DNA of 60,911 nt from Gammaproteobacteria bacterium (GTDB taxonomy: Bacteria > Pseudomonadota > Gammaproteobacteria > Xanthomonadales > SZUA-36): assembly GCA_021772935.1 (NCBI GenBank), contig JAJFLA010000039.1:1-60911 (forward strand), in the 5' to 3' direction. This document shows, in pieces, positions 37,201 through 44,275 of this stretch. Below the pieces are notes generated by a model. It made no database searches, was not told the origin of the DNA, and was given only the letters and a program-made list of their open reading frames with translations. Numbering within the stretch: the first letter of the stretch is position 1; each line of letters opens with the position of its first letter. Position numbers and translations under genes: made by a program.

Positions 37201-38454
37201 AAAGTGCCAGTAGCAAGTGATGCTTATCAACCCCTGGGTGGAGAAAAACATCCACTGGCAGATGGTGTGTTTGATGAGGCACCTGCCAAATGGACCGGCA
37301 ACGGTTCGCGCAAAGCCCAGCCTGATATCAACGACTGGTACGAGACCGTCAAAGTGAATTATGGCGTGAGACCTGATGGAAGCCATGATTTCGAGTCCTT
37401 ACCGGATGATTTCCGTGATAAGAGCCCACAGGAACATTATGCATTTTGGCTCAATAAGGATGTGCCGGATTCATGGCAGAAATTCCGCGATATCGCACTG
37501 TATTGGACTGACTTTGGCGTCGATGGTTTTCGCTATGACATGGCCGAAATGGTGCCAGTAGAATTCTGGAGCTATTTAAATTCTGCCATCAAGAATCGTA
37601 ATCCTGCAGCCACTATCATCGCTGAAGTTTATAACCCGGATCTGTACCGGGATTATATCCATCTCGGCAAAATGGATTTCTTGTATGACAAGGTCGATCT
37701 CTACGATACCCTGAAACTGATCATGCAGGACAAATCACCGACGTCCAGCTTGCAGCCAATCAAAGACAGGTATTCGGATATCGATGCACAGCTGTTGCAC
37801 TTTCTGGAAAACCACGACGAACAGCGGATCGCCAGTCCCGGTTTTACCGGTGACGCCAACAGAGGCAAACCGGCCATGGTGGTTTCGGCCTTGATCGGTC
37901 AAGCACCCACCATGTTGTTCTACGCCCAGGCACTCGGTGAAGCCGGTGACGCTGATGCCGGCTTTGGTGATCCGAGCAGGACCACGATGTTCGACTATTG
38001 GGGTGTGCCAAGTCTGCAGCGCTGGATGAATGATGGAAAATTCGATGGCGGTCGCTTAAGCAAGCAGGAAAAATCACTACGAGACTTTTATGTGAAACTA
38101 CTTTCTTTCAGTGCGAATAACCCGGCACTTAACGGTGAATACACGAGCTTGCACGAATACAACTTAAAAAACGCTACGAACTATGATGAACATGTTTTTG
38201 CTTTCTCACGCTGGAATGACGAAGAGAAGCTGGTCATCATCAGTAATTTCTCAGACAGGAAAAGCTACCGGTCTGACTTTTGGATTCCGGAATATCTTAT
38301 TGACGCCTGGAACTTACCGGATGGCCGACATCATCTTCTTGAAGTTCTTTCCGACCGGCCGGATGAATTGGTTGTCAGCCAGGGTAAGGCAAGTATTCAC
38401 ACAAGCCTCGCACCGCTGGAATCAAAGGTTTTCCGTTTAATAAAACAGCAATAA
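34201..38454 (+). CDS. GH31-GH13 fusion glycosidase (alpha-glucosidase plus alpha-amylase domains)
   Basis: 1417-residue polypeptide from ATG 34201 with a hydrophobic N-terminus (FKALFLLAVVLLSSYTLL; no lipobox Cys), so exported or anchored. The first half (about 30-800) is GH31: LYWYGADIKGHVGN, nucleophile D412 in TWGDLGEPEVHP, acid/base D486 in WTGDVERSWDGLK, and TYLWGDAFLVSPIV with C-terminal beta domains. The second half (from PVIYQVFTRLFG at 829) is GH13: DIVPNH (954-959), nucleophile D1113 in GFRYDMAEM, E1142 in IIAEVYNP and D1206 in LENHDEQR. Both active sites are complete. It should turn starch-like glucans into glucose, endo-attack by GH13 followed by exo-attack by GH31. Such families usually occur as separate neighbouring genes (recalled). 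Confidence 0.9.
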   Translation: MQKRTSYFTFSVFKALFLLAVVLLSSYTLLEKRLSHGYISHHFEDDSLIIQSEFGEVKFTALPGDSLEVHYLQTGIRQLPSYAKDESLQTAKLRVEEHKSTLSLVNGDLTAVIEKSDLSVSYYHNSIHMVTQNEYFLNNQKRGFNFEIDDTEKIMGGGERVLGMNRRGHRMPLYNRAHYGYTTESNQMYYGLPVVLSNKHYAVLFDNSASGYLDIGKTEKNTLSFEAVGGRTAYIVFAGQTYPELINHYVDVTGKQPLPPRWAFGNFASRFGYRTEQEVRDTVDRFLDEDFPLDAIILDLYWYGADIKGHVGNLDWNKETFPTPEKMIDELDAKGIKTILVTQPFVLSTSNRWQNAVDNKVLAKNENGEPQRFDFYFGNTGLIDVFDDNARDWFWDKYVNIFDDGVAGTWGDLGEPEVHPDDIVHYLSDTQSTARGDEVHNAFGHQWAKMIFQNQRKLQPQTRPFIMMRAGFAGSQRFGMIPWTGDVERSWDGLKPQVELSLQMGLLGLAYTHSDLGGFAGGEVFDREMYIRWLQYGVFQPVYRPHAQDHIASEPVFQDQLTRDITREFIKLRYRLLPYIYTLAYQNSTTGMPLMRPLFFEDETDPKLFDIKDTYLWGDAFLVSPIVNPGETSHDVVLPQGVWFDYWSDTRYFGNTTAQIPVSLETIPVLVRAGSFIPMVDALMTTRDYSSENLTLHYYADESVSQSSGQMYEDDGHSFGAIEKGRYELLHFSSLQEKGKLHIELSRDGQAYPDMPQNRSVKIVVHNWTHTPGSIVFDDAELAAVSSLEQLSTTAQAYFYDAISHQLTALVHWQHQDARLSIQSATGKPVIYQVFTRLFGNKNSTNKAWGTIEENGVGKFDDFTHEALEGIREFGVSHIWYTGVPHHAVIRDYTEFGISNDDPDIVKGRAGSPYAVKDYYNVDPDMATNPANRLQEFKALVDRTHQHGMKVIIDIVPNHVARNYQSVSKPEAVRDFGEDDDTSVEYHRDNNFYYIVGESFKVPVASDAYQPLGGEKHPLADGVFDEAPAKWTGNGSRKAQPDINDWYETVKVNYGVRPDGSHDFESLPDDFRDKSPQEHYAFWLNKDVPDSWQKFRDIALYWTDFGVDGFRYDMAEMVPVEFWSYLNSAIKNRNPAATIIAEVYNPDLYRDYIHLGKMDFLYDKVDLYDTLKLIMQDKSPTSSLQPIKDRYSDIDAQLLHFLENHDEQRIASPGFTGDANRGKPAMVVSALIGQAPTMLFYAQALGEAGDADAGFGDPSRTTMFDYWGVPSLQRWMNDGKFDGGRLSKQEKSLRDFYVKLLSFSANNPALNGEYTSLHEYNLKNATNYDEHVFAFSRWNDEEKLVIISNFSDRKSYRSDFWIPEYLIDAWNLPDGRHHLLEVLSDRPDELVVSQGKASIHTSLAPLESKVFRLIKQQ

Positions 38455-38460
38455 ACTGTG
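38442..38460 (+). repeat. Left copy of a 19-bp direct repeat around the FkbM gene
   Basis: AAAACAGCAATAAACTGTG recurs at 39461-39479 with one mismatch (18 of 19). The left copy spans the last codons and stop of the GH31-GH13 gene. Confidence 0.6.
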
Positions 38461-38512
38461 TGACCACAGCCTATATAGGGGGCATTTATCATTTTTAGTG
38501 TCAGGCCTGACC

Positions 38513-38545
38513 AAAAAACAGGACCATTGAGTCACTACAGTCCTG
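38513..38545 (-). terminator. Rho-independent terminator for the FkbM gene
   Basis: On the minus strand CAGGAC pairs with GTCCTG (38519-38545) and is followed at once by six T (38513-38518), about 30 bases past the FkbM stop. A palindrome GTCAGGCCTGAC (38500-38511) beyond it may serve the convergent GH31-GH13 gene. Confidence 0.7.
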
Positions 38546-38576
38546 GGAAATCAGGGTTGGTGAGGTTTCGTGAACA

Positions 38577-39389
38577 TCAGGCAGAAAAGTTTGAATCACG
38601 CGTCCAGATGCTATCGACCTGGTGCTCCAACTCAAGCATGGAACCTGGTTCAACCCGGCTCCAGCGATGGTCGATGTATAACAAGGGCCGCAGGCCCGTC
38701 GCACCCAATGTGTCGAGCATTTCCTCTGCGTCTTCATCTTTGTAGTACATGGGGGAGTATTCGAGAATCAGATTCTGCACATGGGGTAACGTTTCCACCG
38801 CACCCCGGATCACTGAGGGCTCATGCCCTTCAACATCTACTTTAACCACCCGGATATCCCGGCCTGTCAAGGCCTGACTCATCACGAATGCATCCAGTGT
38901 TGTAAGACTTGCCGAAACGGAATCCACAGCCCCCTTAAGATCAAGCAGGCTGTGTTTACCGAGGTTGATCGAACGGTAGCGATTGAGACTGGCCGACCCT
39001 TCCCTGTCCGATAGGGCGAGATCCTGAACGCTTACGTTGCCAACCGAATTCAAGATCAGGTTCTGCTCCAGCAGTGCCCGGTTTGTGGGGTCAGGTTCAA
39101 AGGCATAAATTCTCGAAGCACCTTCAGACAGCTTGCTTATCAGTACCGAATACCAGCCAAGATTGGCCCCGATATCAAATACCAGGTCACCGCCGGACAG
39201 AAGGGGTTGTCGAACCAGAAACGCAAGAATGTGGGGTTCATAGGTCTGGTACTTGAAAATATGCCGCCCCACATCATCCGGTGTGCGAAATCGAAACAGC
39301 ATACCTTGGGGTAATTCGTCCGCAAGCATATATTTTTTGCGCAGAAACAACCGCTGAAACTGGTAGTTTAAATTGCGCTTAAATCCCAC
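38577..39389 (-). CDS. FkbM family SAM-dependent methyltransferase
   Basis: 270-residue class I methyltransferase of the FkbM family. The SAM motif is LVFDIGANLGWYSVLIS (about 70), the acidic residue closing beta-2 is in YAFEPDPTNRALLEQN, and VVKVDVEGHEPSVIRGA is the FkbM hallmark near residue 180. Start is GTG 39389 with AGGGAG six bases upstream. FkbM enzymes O-methylate sugars, lipids or small metabolites; nothing here names the acceptor. It is a single gene, with its own terminator and flanked by 19-bp direct repeats (38442 and 39461), which suggests recent insertion or duplication. Confidence 0.88.
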   Translation of the reverse strand: MGFKRNLNYQFQRLFLRKKYMLADELPQGMLFRFRTPDDVGRHIFKYQTYEPHILAFLVRQPLLSGGDLVFDIGANLGWYSVLISKLSEGASRIYAFEPDPTNRALLEQNLILNSVGNVSVQDLALSDREGSASLNRYRSINLGKHSLLDLKGAVDSVSASLTTLDAFVMSQALTGRDIRVVKVDVEGHEPSVIRGAVETLPHVQNLILEYSPMYYKDEDAEEMLDTLGATGLRPLLYIDHRWSRVEPGSMLELEHQVDSIWTRDSNFSA

Positions 39390-39460
39390 AAAGACTCCCT
39401 TGAGTGTTTATTTGCACACAGAAGTGCCGCAAGACTTGCATCGACCCCCCCCCACTCTGA

Positions 39461-39479
39461 AAAACAGCAATAAACGGTG
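39461..39479 (+). repeat. Right copy of the 19-bp direct repeat around the FkbM gene
   Basis: AAAACAGCAATAAACGGTG, partner of 38442-38460. It lies between the FkbM start and the end of the alpha/beta hydrolase gene, next to a run of nine C (39445-39453). Confidence 0.6.
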
Positions 39480-39488
39480 CTTTGGCAA

Positions 39489-40667
39489 CTATTCAAGCCA
39501 ATCGCGTAATTGTGTATAAACCCCGGGACATCCCAGTAACTCCAGGTGACCCGTTTCGAAACCGACCCATTGCCGATTATCTGGAATCGCCAGCGTACGG
39601 CCAGGGTCTTTACTCTTGCCCAGGGCGCTATCAAGCGGCACCAGGCCATCACCAACCAGGCGCTCAGCCAGGCGACTCCGTTTTTTGCCCAGTATGGCTG
39701 CCATTGCGTAATATTCAACACCCAAAGGAAGCGCTACAAAATCTTGGTCTGCAACGGTGATGCTACCGTGTTGAAGATCGTTAATACCGGCACTACGTGT
39801 TTTTGCAATGCCTGTGAACGGTGCAAGATAGGGACTCAGCTCCATCGCAGCATCCAGCCAGTTGCTGCCACGTTCCAATGGTGCGCCAAGATGTGGTGTA
39901 CCAATGGAAACCAGGCTGCGAAGAAATTGCAGCCAATCGTGACCAGACATATTGCCATGGTGGCACGCGCTTCTTGCAACCAGGCCGCCCATACTATGCC
40001 CGACAATCGTAAGATCTTTCACTGGCACCGGCCAGTCGCGCAATATGTTTTCCAGTATCCCGGACAAATCGCGTCCATTGTTCGCGATGGGTAGTCCCGT
40101 GTTATAGCGGAGATAAAGTGGTGTGTAGCCAAGATCGGTAGCAAGCGCTTCAGCTCGATTGCAGCCGTCACGGGTCCAGTGCCCGTCGTTGAGGCACAAG
40201 CCGTGAATAAACAACATCACCTTTCCTGTTGATGCCGCATTTCCGATGATGGAAGGCACTGCAGCGGGCTGTTCAATACCCAATGACTGCCCTTGATAGC
40301 GCAAGCTCATTTCAATCGCGAGAGGATTTCCTGTTTGCGCAAGGTGATCGCCATAAACACCATTAACTGCCGAAACCAGGGCGTCGCGACTGACGTTCGA
40401 AGCGGCCTCTGGCAATAGTTCGGTTAGCGGGGCTATACCTGCATCAATTCCCCGGCCAAGCAGTCGGGTGGTGCCGCGTATGGAACGATAAACAAACCCG
40501 GTCAGACCACCCGTATTGCTGGCACGTGAAGCGCCGACAGGCGAATGAGCCAGTTGAATCGTGTGATGCAACTTCTCAACCAGGTCGGTAATACCGAGCG
40601 TCGCATCCACGGCCAGACGCGTCACGCCTCGCAGATCGGAGAGATGTCCCCGATTAATTATGCCCAA
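39489..40667 (-). CDS. Alpha/beta hydrolase (lipase/PGAP1-like)
   Basis: 392-residue alpha/beta-hydrolase. The oxyanion region VMLFIHGLCLNDGHW, the nucleophile elbow LTIVGHSMGGLVARSA (GxSxG) and SIGTPHLGAPLERGSN are typical of lipases acting on acylglycerols or lipid-linked esters. About 150 residues of helical N-terminus precede the catalytic domain; no signal peptide is clear. Start is TTG 40667 with AAAGG upstream, 10 bases past the RND gene stop, so it is the last gene of the envelope locus. A role in processing the lipid that the RND protein handles is inference. Confidence 0.85.
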   Translation of the reverse strand: MGIINRGHLSDLRGVTRLAVDATLGITDLVEKLHHTIQLAHSPVGASRASNTGGLTGFVYRSIRGTTRLLGRGIDAGIAPLTELLPEAASNVSRDALVSAVNGVYGDHLAQTGNPLAIEMSLRYQGQSLGIEQPAAVPSIIGNAASTGKVMLFIHGLCLNDGHWTRDGCNRAEALATDLGYTPLYLRYNTGLPIANNGRDLSGILENILRDWPVPVKDLTIVGHSMGGLVARSACHHGNMSGHDWLQFLRSLVSIGTPHLGAPLERGSNWLDAAMELSPYLAPFTGIAKTRSAGINDLQHGSITVADQDFVALPLGVEYYAMAAILGKKRSRLAERLVGDGLVPLDSALGKSKDPGRTLAIPDNRQWVGFETGHLELLGCPGVYTQLRDWLE

Positions 40668-40677
40668 GCGGAACCTT

Positions 40678-43173
40678 TCAAGCGTCTGTCGTGACAGGTC
40701 TGACGGCTATGGTCTCAATGTTACGCATCATCAACCAGCGAACCAAAGCAGGAAGAACAACGATAGCAGCAACCATATTCGCCAGGAAGATAAACGACAG
40801 CAGGATACCCATATCAGCTTGAAACTGCAGAGCCGAGAAGGTCCAGGTACCCACGCCAGCCGCCAGCGTGAAACCGGTAAAAATTACCGCCCTGCCTGTC
40901 AGCCTCAATGTCCGGTAATAGGCCTCGCGTAAGCTGAAGCCTTCCTTGAGGTAGATATCCAGTTTGTTGTAGATATAAATACCATAATCCACACCAATGC
41001 CAACACCCAGGGCAACCACGGGCAAGGTATTGACCTTGAGCCCGATGCCGTACATCGCCATCAAAGCTTCCGCCAGAGTGGAAACAACCACCAACGGTAA
41101 TACAATACACAGTGTGCCTAACACCGTCCGGTAAGTGACCAGACAAAGAATAATAATGGAAGCGAAGACCAGCGCGAGCATGGGTTTTTCTGCGGCCGCA
41201 ATATCTTCATTGGTTGCAGCCATCACCCCAACATTACCGGTGGCCAGTCGAAACTGTAATCTCTCGGCTGTCACGTCACCTTCGCTTGCCAACTCCTCCA
41301 GAACTTCATGCTGCAATTCAAAAGTGACGTCACCAAAATTGAGTTCTTCGCGTAATTCCTTCACCCGTTGCACAATGCGTGCAATCGTTTCGGCCCGATG
41401 ATCGGTTGTAAATACCATGATGGGCATAGCACTGCAGTCTGAATTTAACAGACCCGTATCGGTATCGATGCTACCGAGTGCCTGACGCAGCACATAGCGA
41501 TCCCTTGGCAGGATACGCCATTTAATATTTCCCTCATTCCAACCAGAATTAACCACTTTAGCCACCATAGGCAAAGTAATGACTTTTTGTACGCCGCTTA
41601 CATTGGCCAGCTCCCAGGCGAAACGGTCCATGGTTTCTACAACCTTGTAGTTTTCCGTACAGGCGTCGGCAGTGGTCTCAGCGACCACAGTAAGCAGGTC
41701 TACACCGAGGGAAAATCGCTGTGAAATCAAAATAGCATCCTGGTTATACCTTGCCTGGGGACGCAATTCCGGCACACCAACTTCAGAATCACCAATCTTC
41801 ATACCCTGGGCCAACCAGAACCCGATCACAAAAAGGCCGATAGACGCGACAATCGCCCAGGCAGCTCGTTTGGGCTCGGTAAAACTGGCAAGGAAATCCC
41901 ACAATGGGGAGTCCTCAGCAGCCTTGCGTAACAGACGTTCCCGGTATTTTGTAGGGTTCTTCAACTGTACCCAGGACAACAACACGGGCAACAACATCAG
42001 GTTGGTAAGAATAATTACAGCCACACCAATACTGGCGGTAATTGCCAGTTCCTGAATGATGCGAATGCTGATAAACAGGATCGTCAGAAATCCGATCGTG
42101 TCAGATACCAGCGCGATGACACCAGGTGCCAACAGTTTCTTGATAGTCTCGCGCGAACCATGCATCGGCGAGCGGCGTGGAATATCAGCAACAGAATGGA
42201 CCCCACTCTTGACCCAGTCGTCCGGTGTGCGGCCGCCAAACTCCTTTTCCACGATCCAGGCGCTGATTTTCTGCACACCATGGCTGACACCGATCGCAAA
42301 TATCAGAAACGGTGTCAGTATATTCATCGGGTCAAGGCTGTAACCCAACAGACTCAAGATACCCATCTGCCAAATCACGGCAACCAATGAACAGGTCAAC
42401 GGCAGCACCGTTAGCCAGACTGATCCTGAATACAGGTATAACAGGATGGAGGTAATCACCAAGGCGATCAGGAAGAACCAGATAACCGACTGGGCACCAT
42501 CGGATATGTCACCGACAATTTTGGCAAAACCAATGATATGAACCGTGAAATTGTCACCCTCATACTGAGTACGGATCGCCTCCAGTTGTGCAGCCACATT
42601 CCGGTAGTCCAATTTCTCTCCGGTCTGCGGGTTTTCCTCCATCAGGTTGGCCCACACCATGGCGCCGGTAAAATCTGCAGAAACCAGGCGACCCACTTCA
42701 CCCGATTTGACGATATTTGAACGTACCTGCTCAAACATCGACGCTGAAGGCGCGTAGTCTGATGGAATGACGTTGCCACCGGCAAAGCCATCTTCAACAA
42801 TCTCCACAAAGCGGACGTTGGGTGTAAAAATCGAACGCACACTGGCGCGATCGACACCCGGAATGAAAAATACCTGGTCTGTTATGGCCTCGAAAGCTTC
42901 AAAGTATTCCGGCGTGAACATGTCACCTTCACGTGCAACAAGTGCAACCAGGACACGATTTGCGCCGCCAAATTCTTTTTCATACTGCAGAAAGGTCTGC
43001 ATATACTCATGATCAAGTGGTAATTGCTTTTTGAAACCGGTCTCGATACGCAACTTTGACATCGCGAACATCATGCCGATGGTAATCACCAGGAACAACG
43101 CCACAATGGCGTAACGATTGTTGATCAGGAAGGTAGCGATCTTGTGCAGGCGAGTGTTGCTCGAATCAGTCAT
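40678..43173 (-). CDS. RND superfamily lipid-type transporter (MMPL/HpnN-like)
   Basis: 831-residue inner-membrane protein with two repeats of one TM, a periplasmic loop and five or six TMs, the size of the MMPL/HpnN/hydrophobe exporter group (HAE-3), not of AcrB-type pumps. TM1 is YAIVALFLVITIGMMFAMSK; the first cluster includes FFLIALVITSILLYLYSGSV and ILTPFLIFAIGVSHGVQKIS; the second includes PVVALGVGIGVDYGIYIYNK, whose GxxxDYG motif is typical of MMPL permeases. The start overlaps the YCF48-like gene stop by 8 bases. Substrates of relatives are lipids such as hopanoids and mycolates; here unknown, probably a lipophilic compound moved across the periplasm. Confidence 0.88.
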   Translation of the reverse strand: MTDSSNTRLHKIATFLINNRYAIVALFLVITIGMMFAMSKLRIETGFKKQLPLDHEYMQTFLQYEKEFGGANRVLVALVAREGDMFTPEYFEAFEAITDQVFFIPGVDRASVRSIFTPNVRFVEIVEDGFAGGNVIPSDYAPSASMFEQVRSNIVKSGEVGRLVSADFTGAMVWANLMEENPQTGEKLDYRNVAAQLEAIRTQYEGDNFTVHIIGFAKIVGDISDGAQSVIWFFLIALVITSILLYLYSGSVWLTVLPLTCSLVAVIWQMGILSLLGYSLDPMNILTPFLIFAIGVSHGVQKISAWIVEKEFGGRTPDDWVKSGVHSVADIPRRSPMHGSRETIKKLLAPGVIALVSDTIGFLTILFISIRIIQELAITASIGVAVIILTNLMLLPVLLSWVQLKNPTKYRERLLRKAAEDSPLWDFLASFTEPKRAAWAIVASIGLFVIGFWLAQGMKIGDSEVGVPELRPQARYNQDAILISQRFSLGVDLLTVVAETTADACTENYKVVETMDRFAWELANVSGVQKVITLPMVAKVVNSGWNEGNIKWRILPRDRYVLRQALGSIDTDTGLLNSDCSAMPIMVFTTDHRAETIARIVQRVKELREELNFGDVTFELQHEVLEELASEGDVTAERLQFRLATGNVGVMAATNEDIAAAEKPMLALVFASIIILCLVTYRTVLGTLCIVLPLVVVSTLAEALMAMYGIGLKVNTLPVVALGVGIGVDYGIYIYNKLDIYLKEGFSLREAYYRTLRLTGRAVIFTGFTLAAGVGTWTFSALQFQADMGILLSFIFLANMVAAIVVLPALVRWLMMRNIETIAVRPVTTDA

Positions 43174-44143
43174 CGCGGTCTCCCTGCTTTGTTATCTCCG
43201 GATACTTATGCACGCCATCCTCCCCGACCAGCAGGAAGTTTCCATCTCCAAGCGAAATCGCAGCAGCAAAATCTACCCCGCTGGAATGGTGGTGGATACG
43301 GAATTGACCGCTTTGGTCTCTGGTCAGCACAGTACCGCTATTGGCCGCCAATAAAACAATACCGTCATGCTGCGCGGCGCCTGAAATACTTGACTCTGAC
43401 CCAGTCTCAAGTTCGATCCAGCTTGTTCCAAAATCACAACTTTCCATAATGTGGCCACGAAGACCATAAAACAGGACACATTGCCCGCTTGTCTTCAATG
43501 CTCCCCACATGGAACCTTGATAAGACATTTCCATCGCTTCCCATGTGTTTCCGTCATCGTAGCTGCGGTAGGAATAACCGGCTTCACCTGCGATCAATTG
43601 TCTTCCATCATCGAAACGCAACAGGCTGTTAAGATGATAGTCACTCTCTTTGTCAACCAGGGCTTCCTGCCAGGTCTGACCACCATTGCTGGTACGAAGG
43701 TACAAACCATAGGAACCAATCGCCACACCATTGTTCTCATCGGCAAAGAAAATATCCATCACTGCCTGCTGACGGTCCGGGTCGAAAAATTCCCGGGTCC
43801 ACGTCTTACCTTCATCCCCGCTGGTGAGGATTACGGCATCATGTCCACCAGCCCACAGCCGTCCTCCAATGCTGAAGACCGTTGTCAAGGTTGAGCGAGT
43901 GGGTACGTGCTCTGCCTGAGTCCAGGTTTCGCCATCCGGGGAAATCACAATATGCCCGCGCTCCCCTACCGCTACCAATGTGCTGCCTGAGCGCGTAATG
44001 TCGAGCAACATGGATTTTGTGGCCAGCGGCTGTTGTTGCGCATATTCAACGTCAATGCCTTGTTCCGCATTAACTGTCTGAGCCAACAGACCTCCAGCGA
44101 GGACGAAACAAAGAGTAGAAAGGAATCTGTTTAATCTGATCAT
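43166..44143 (-). CDS. YCF48-like / BNR-repeat periplasmic protein
   Basis: 325-residue secreted protein with signal peptide (residues 1-26, ending VNAEQ) followed by a beta-propeller of BNR/Asp-box-like repeats: SPDGETWTQ, GDEGKTWTRE, SNGGQTWQEA, YDDGNTWEAM and CDFGTSWIEL, spaced about 40-45 residues. This is the YCF48/photosystem-II-stability-like family; in non-photosynthetic bacteria it accompanies RND lipid transporters (recalled). It overlaps the RND start by 8 bases, implying stoichiometric co-translation, so I infer a periplasmic partner of that transporter. A sialidase role is unlikely because no sialidase catalytic residues are apparent. Confidence 0.85.
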   Translation of the reverse strand: MIRLNRFLSTLCFVLAGGLLAQTVNAEQGIDVEYAQQQPLATKSMLLDITRSGSTLVAVGERGHIVISPDGETWTQAEHVPTRSTLTTVFSIGGRLWAGGHDAVILTSGDEGKTWTREFFDPDRQQAVMDIFFADENNGVAIGSYGLYLRTSNGGQTWQEALVDKESDYHLNSLLRFDDGRQLIAGEAGYSYRSYDDGNTWEAMEMSYQGSMWGALKTSGQCVLFYGLRGHIMESCDFGTSWIELETGSESSISGAAQHDGIVLLAANSGTVLTRDQSGQFRIHHHSSGVDFAAAISLGDGNFLLVGEDGVHKYPEITKQGDRDD

Positions 44144-44180
44144 CTCTGGATTACGTTTCCGGCTGGTGAAACCCTAAAAC

Positions 44181-44224
44181 CTGTTCATGAACACTATAGA
44201 CGCGAACTCCAAGTTCATGAACAG
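44181..44224. repeat. Perfect 12-bp inverted repeat in the DUF1329-YCF48 gap
   Basis: CTGTTCATGAAC (44181-44192) and GTTCATGAACAG (44213-44224) face each other across 20 bases; each half also contains the palindrome GTTCATGAAC. Two tandem palindromes in a 131-base gap of an otherwise compact locus look like a pair of operator half-sites for a dimeric regulator; no -35/-10 pair was identified. Confidence 0.45.
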
Positions 44225-44238
44225 ATTACAGGTTTTCT

Positions 44239-44270
44239 TAGAAAAGGCCAGCAAACGCTAGCCTTTTCTA
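44239..44270 (-). terminator. Terminator-like hairpin after the DUF1329 gene
   Basis: TAGAAAAGGC pairs perfectly with GCCTTTTCTA (10 pairs, 12-base loop), six bases past the DUF1329 stop. The T-rich descending arm on either strand would give a U-rich 3' end, so it may stop or attenuate transcription into the YCF48-RND-hydrolase genes. Confidence 0.6.
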
Positions 44271-44275
44271 ACTCG

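Noticed and set aside
39445-39453. Run of nine C as a possible frameshift site
   Set aside because: It lies in a gene-free gap, so no reading frame is affected.
43166-44143. Sialidase
   Set aside because: Asp-box-like repeats are present but the arginine triad and catalytic Tyr/Glu arrangement of sialidases are not apparent; YCF48-like fits better.
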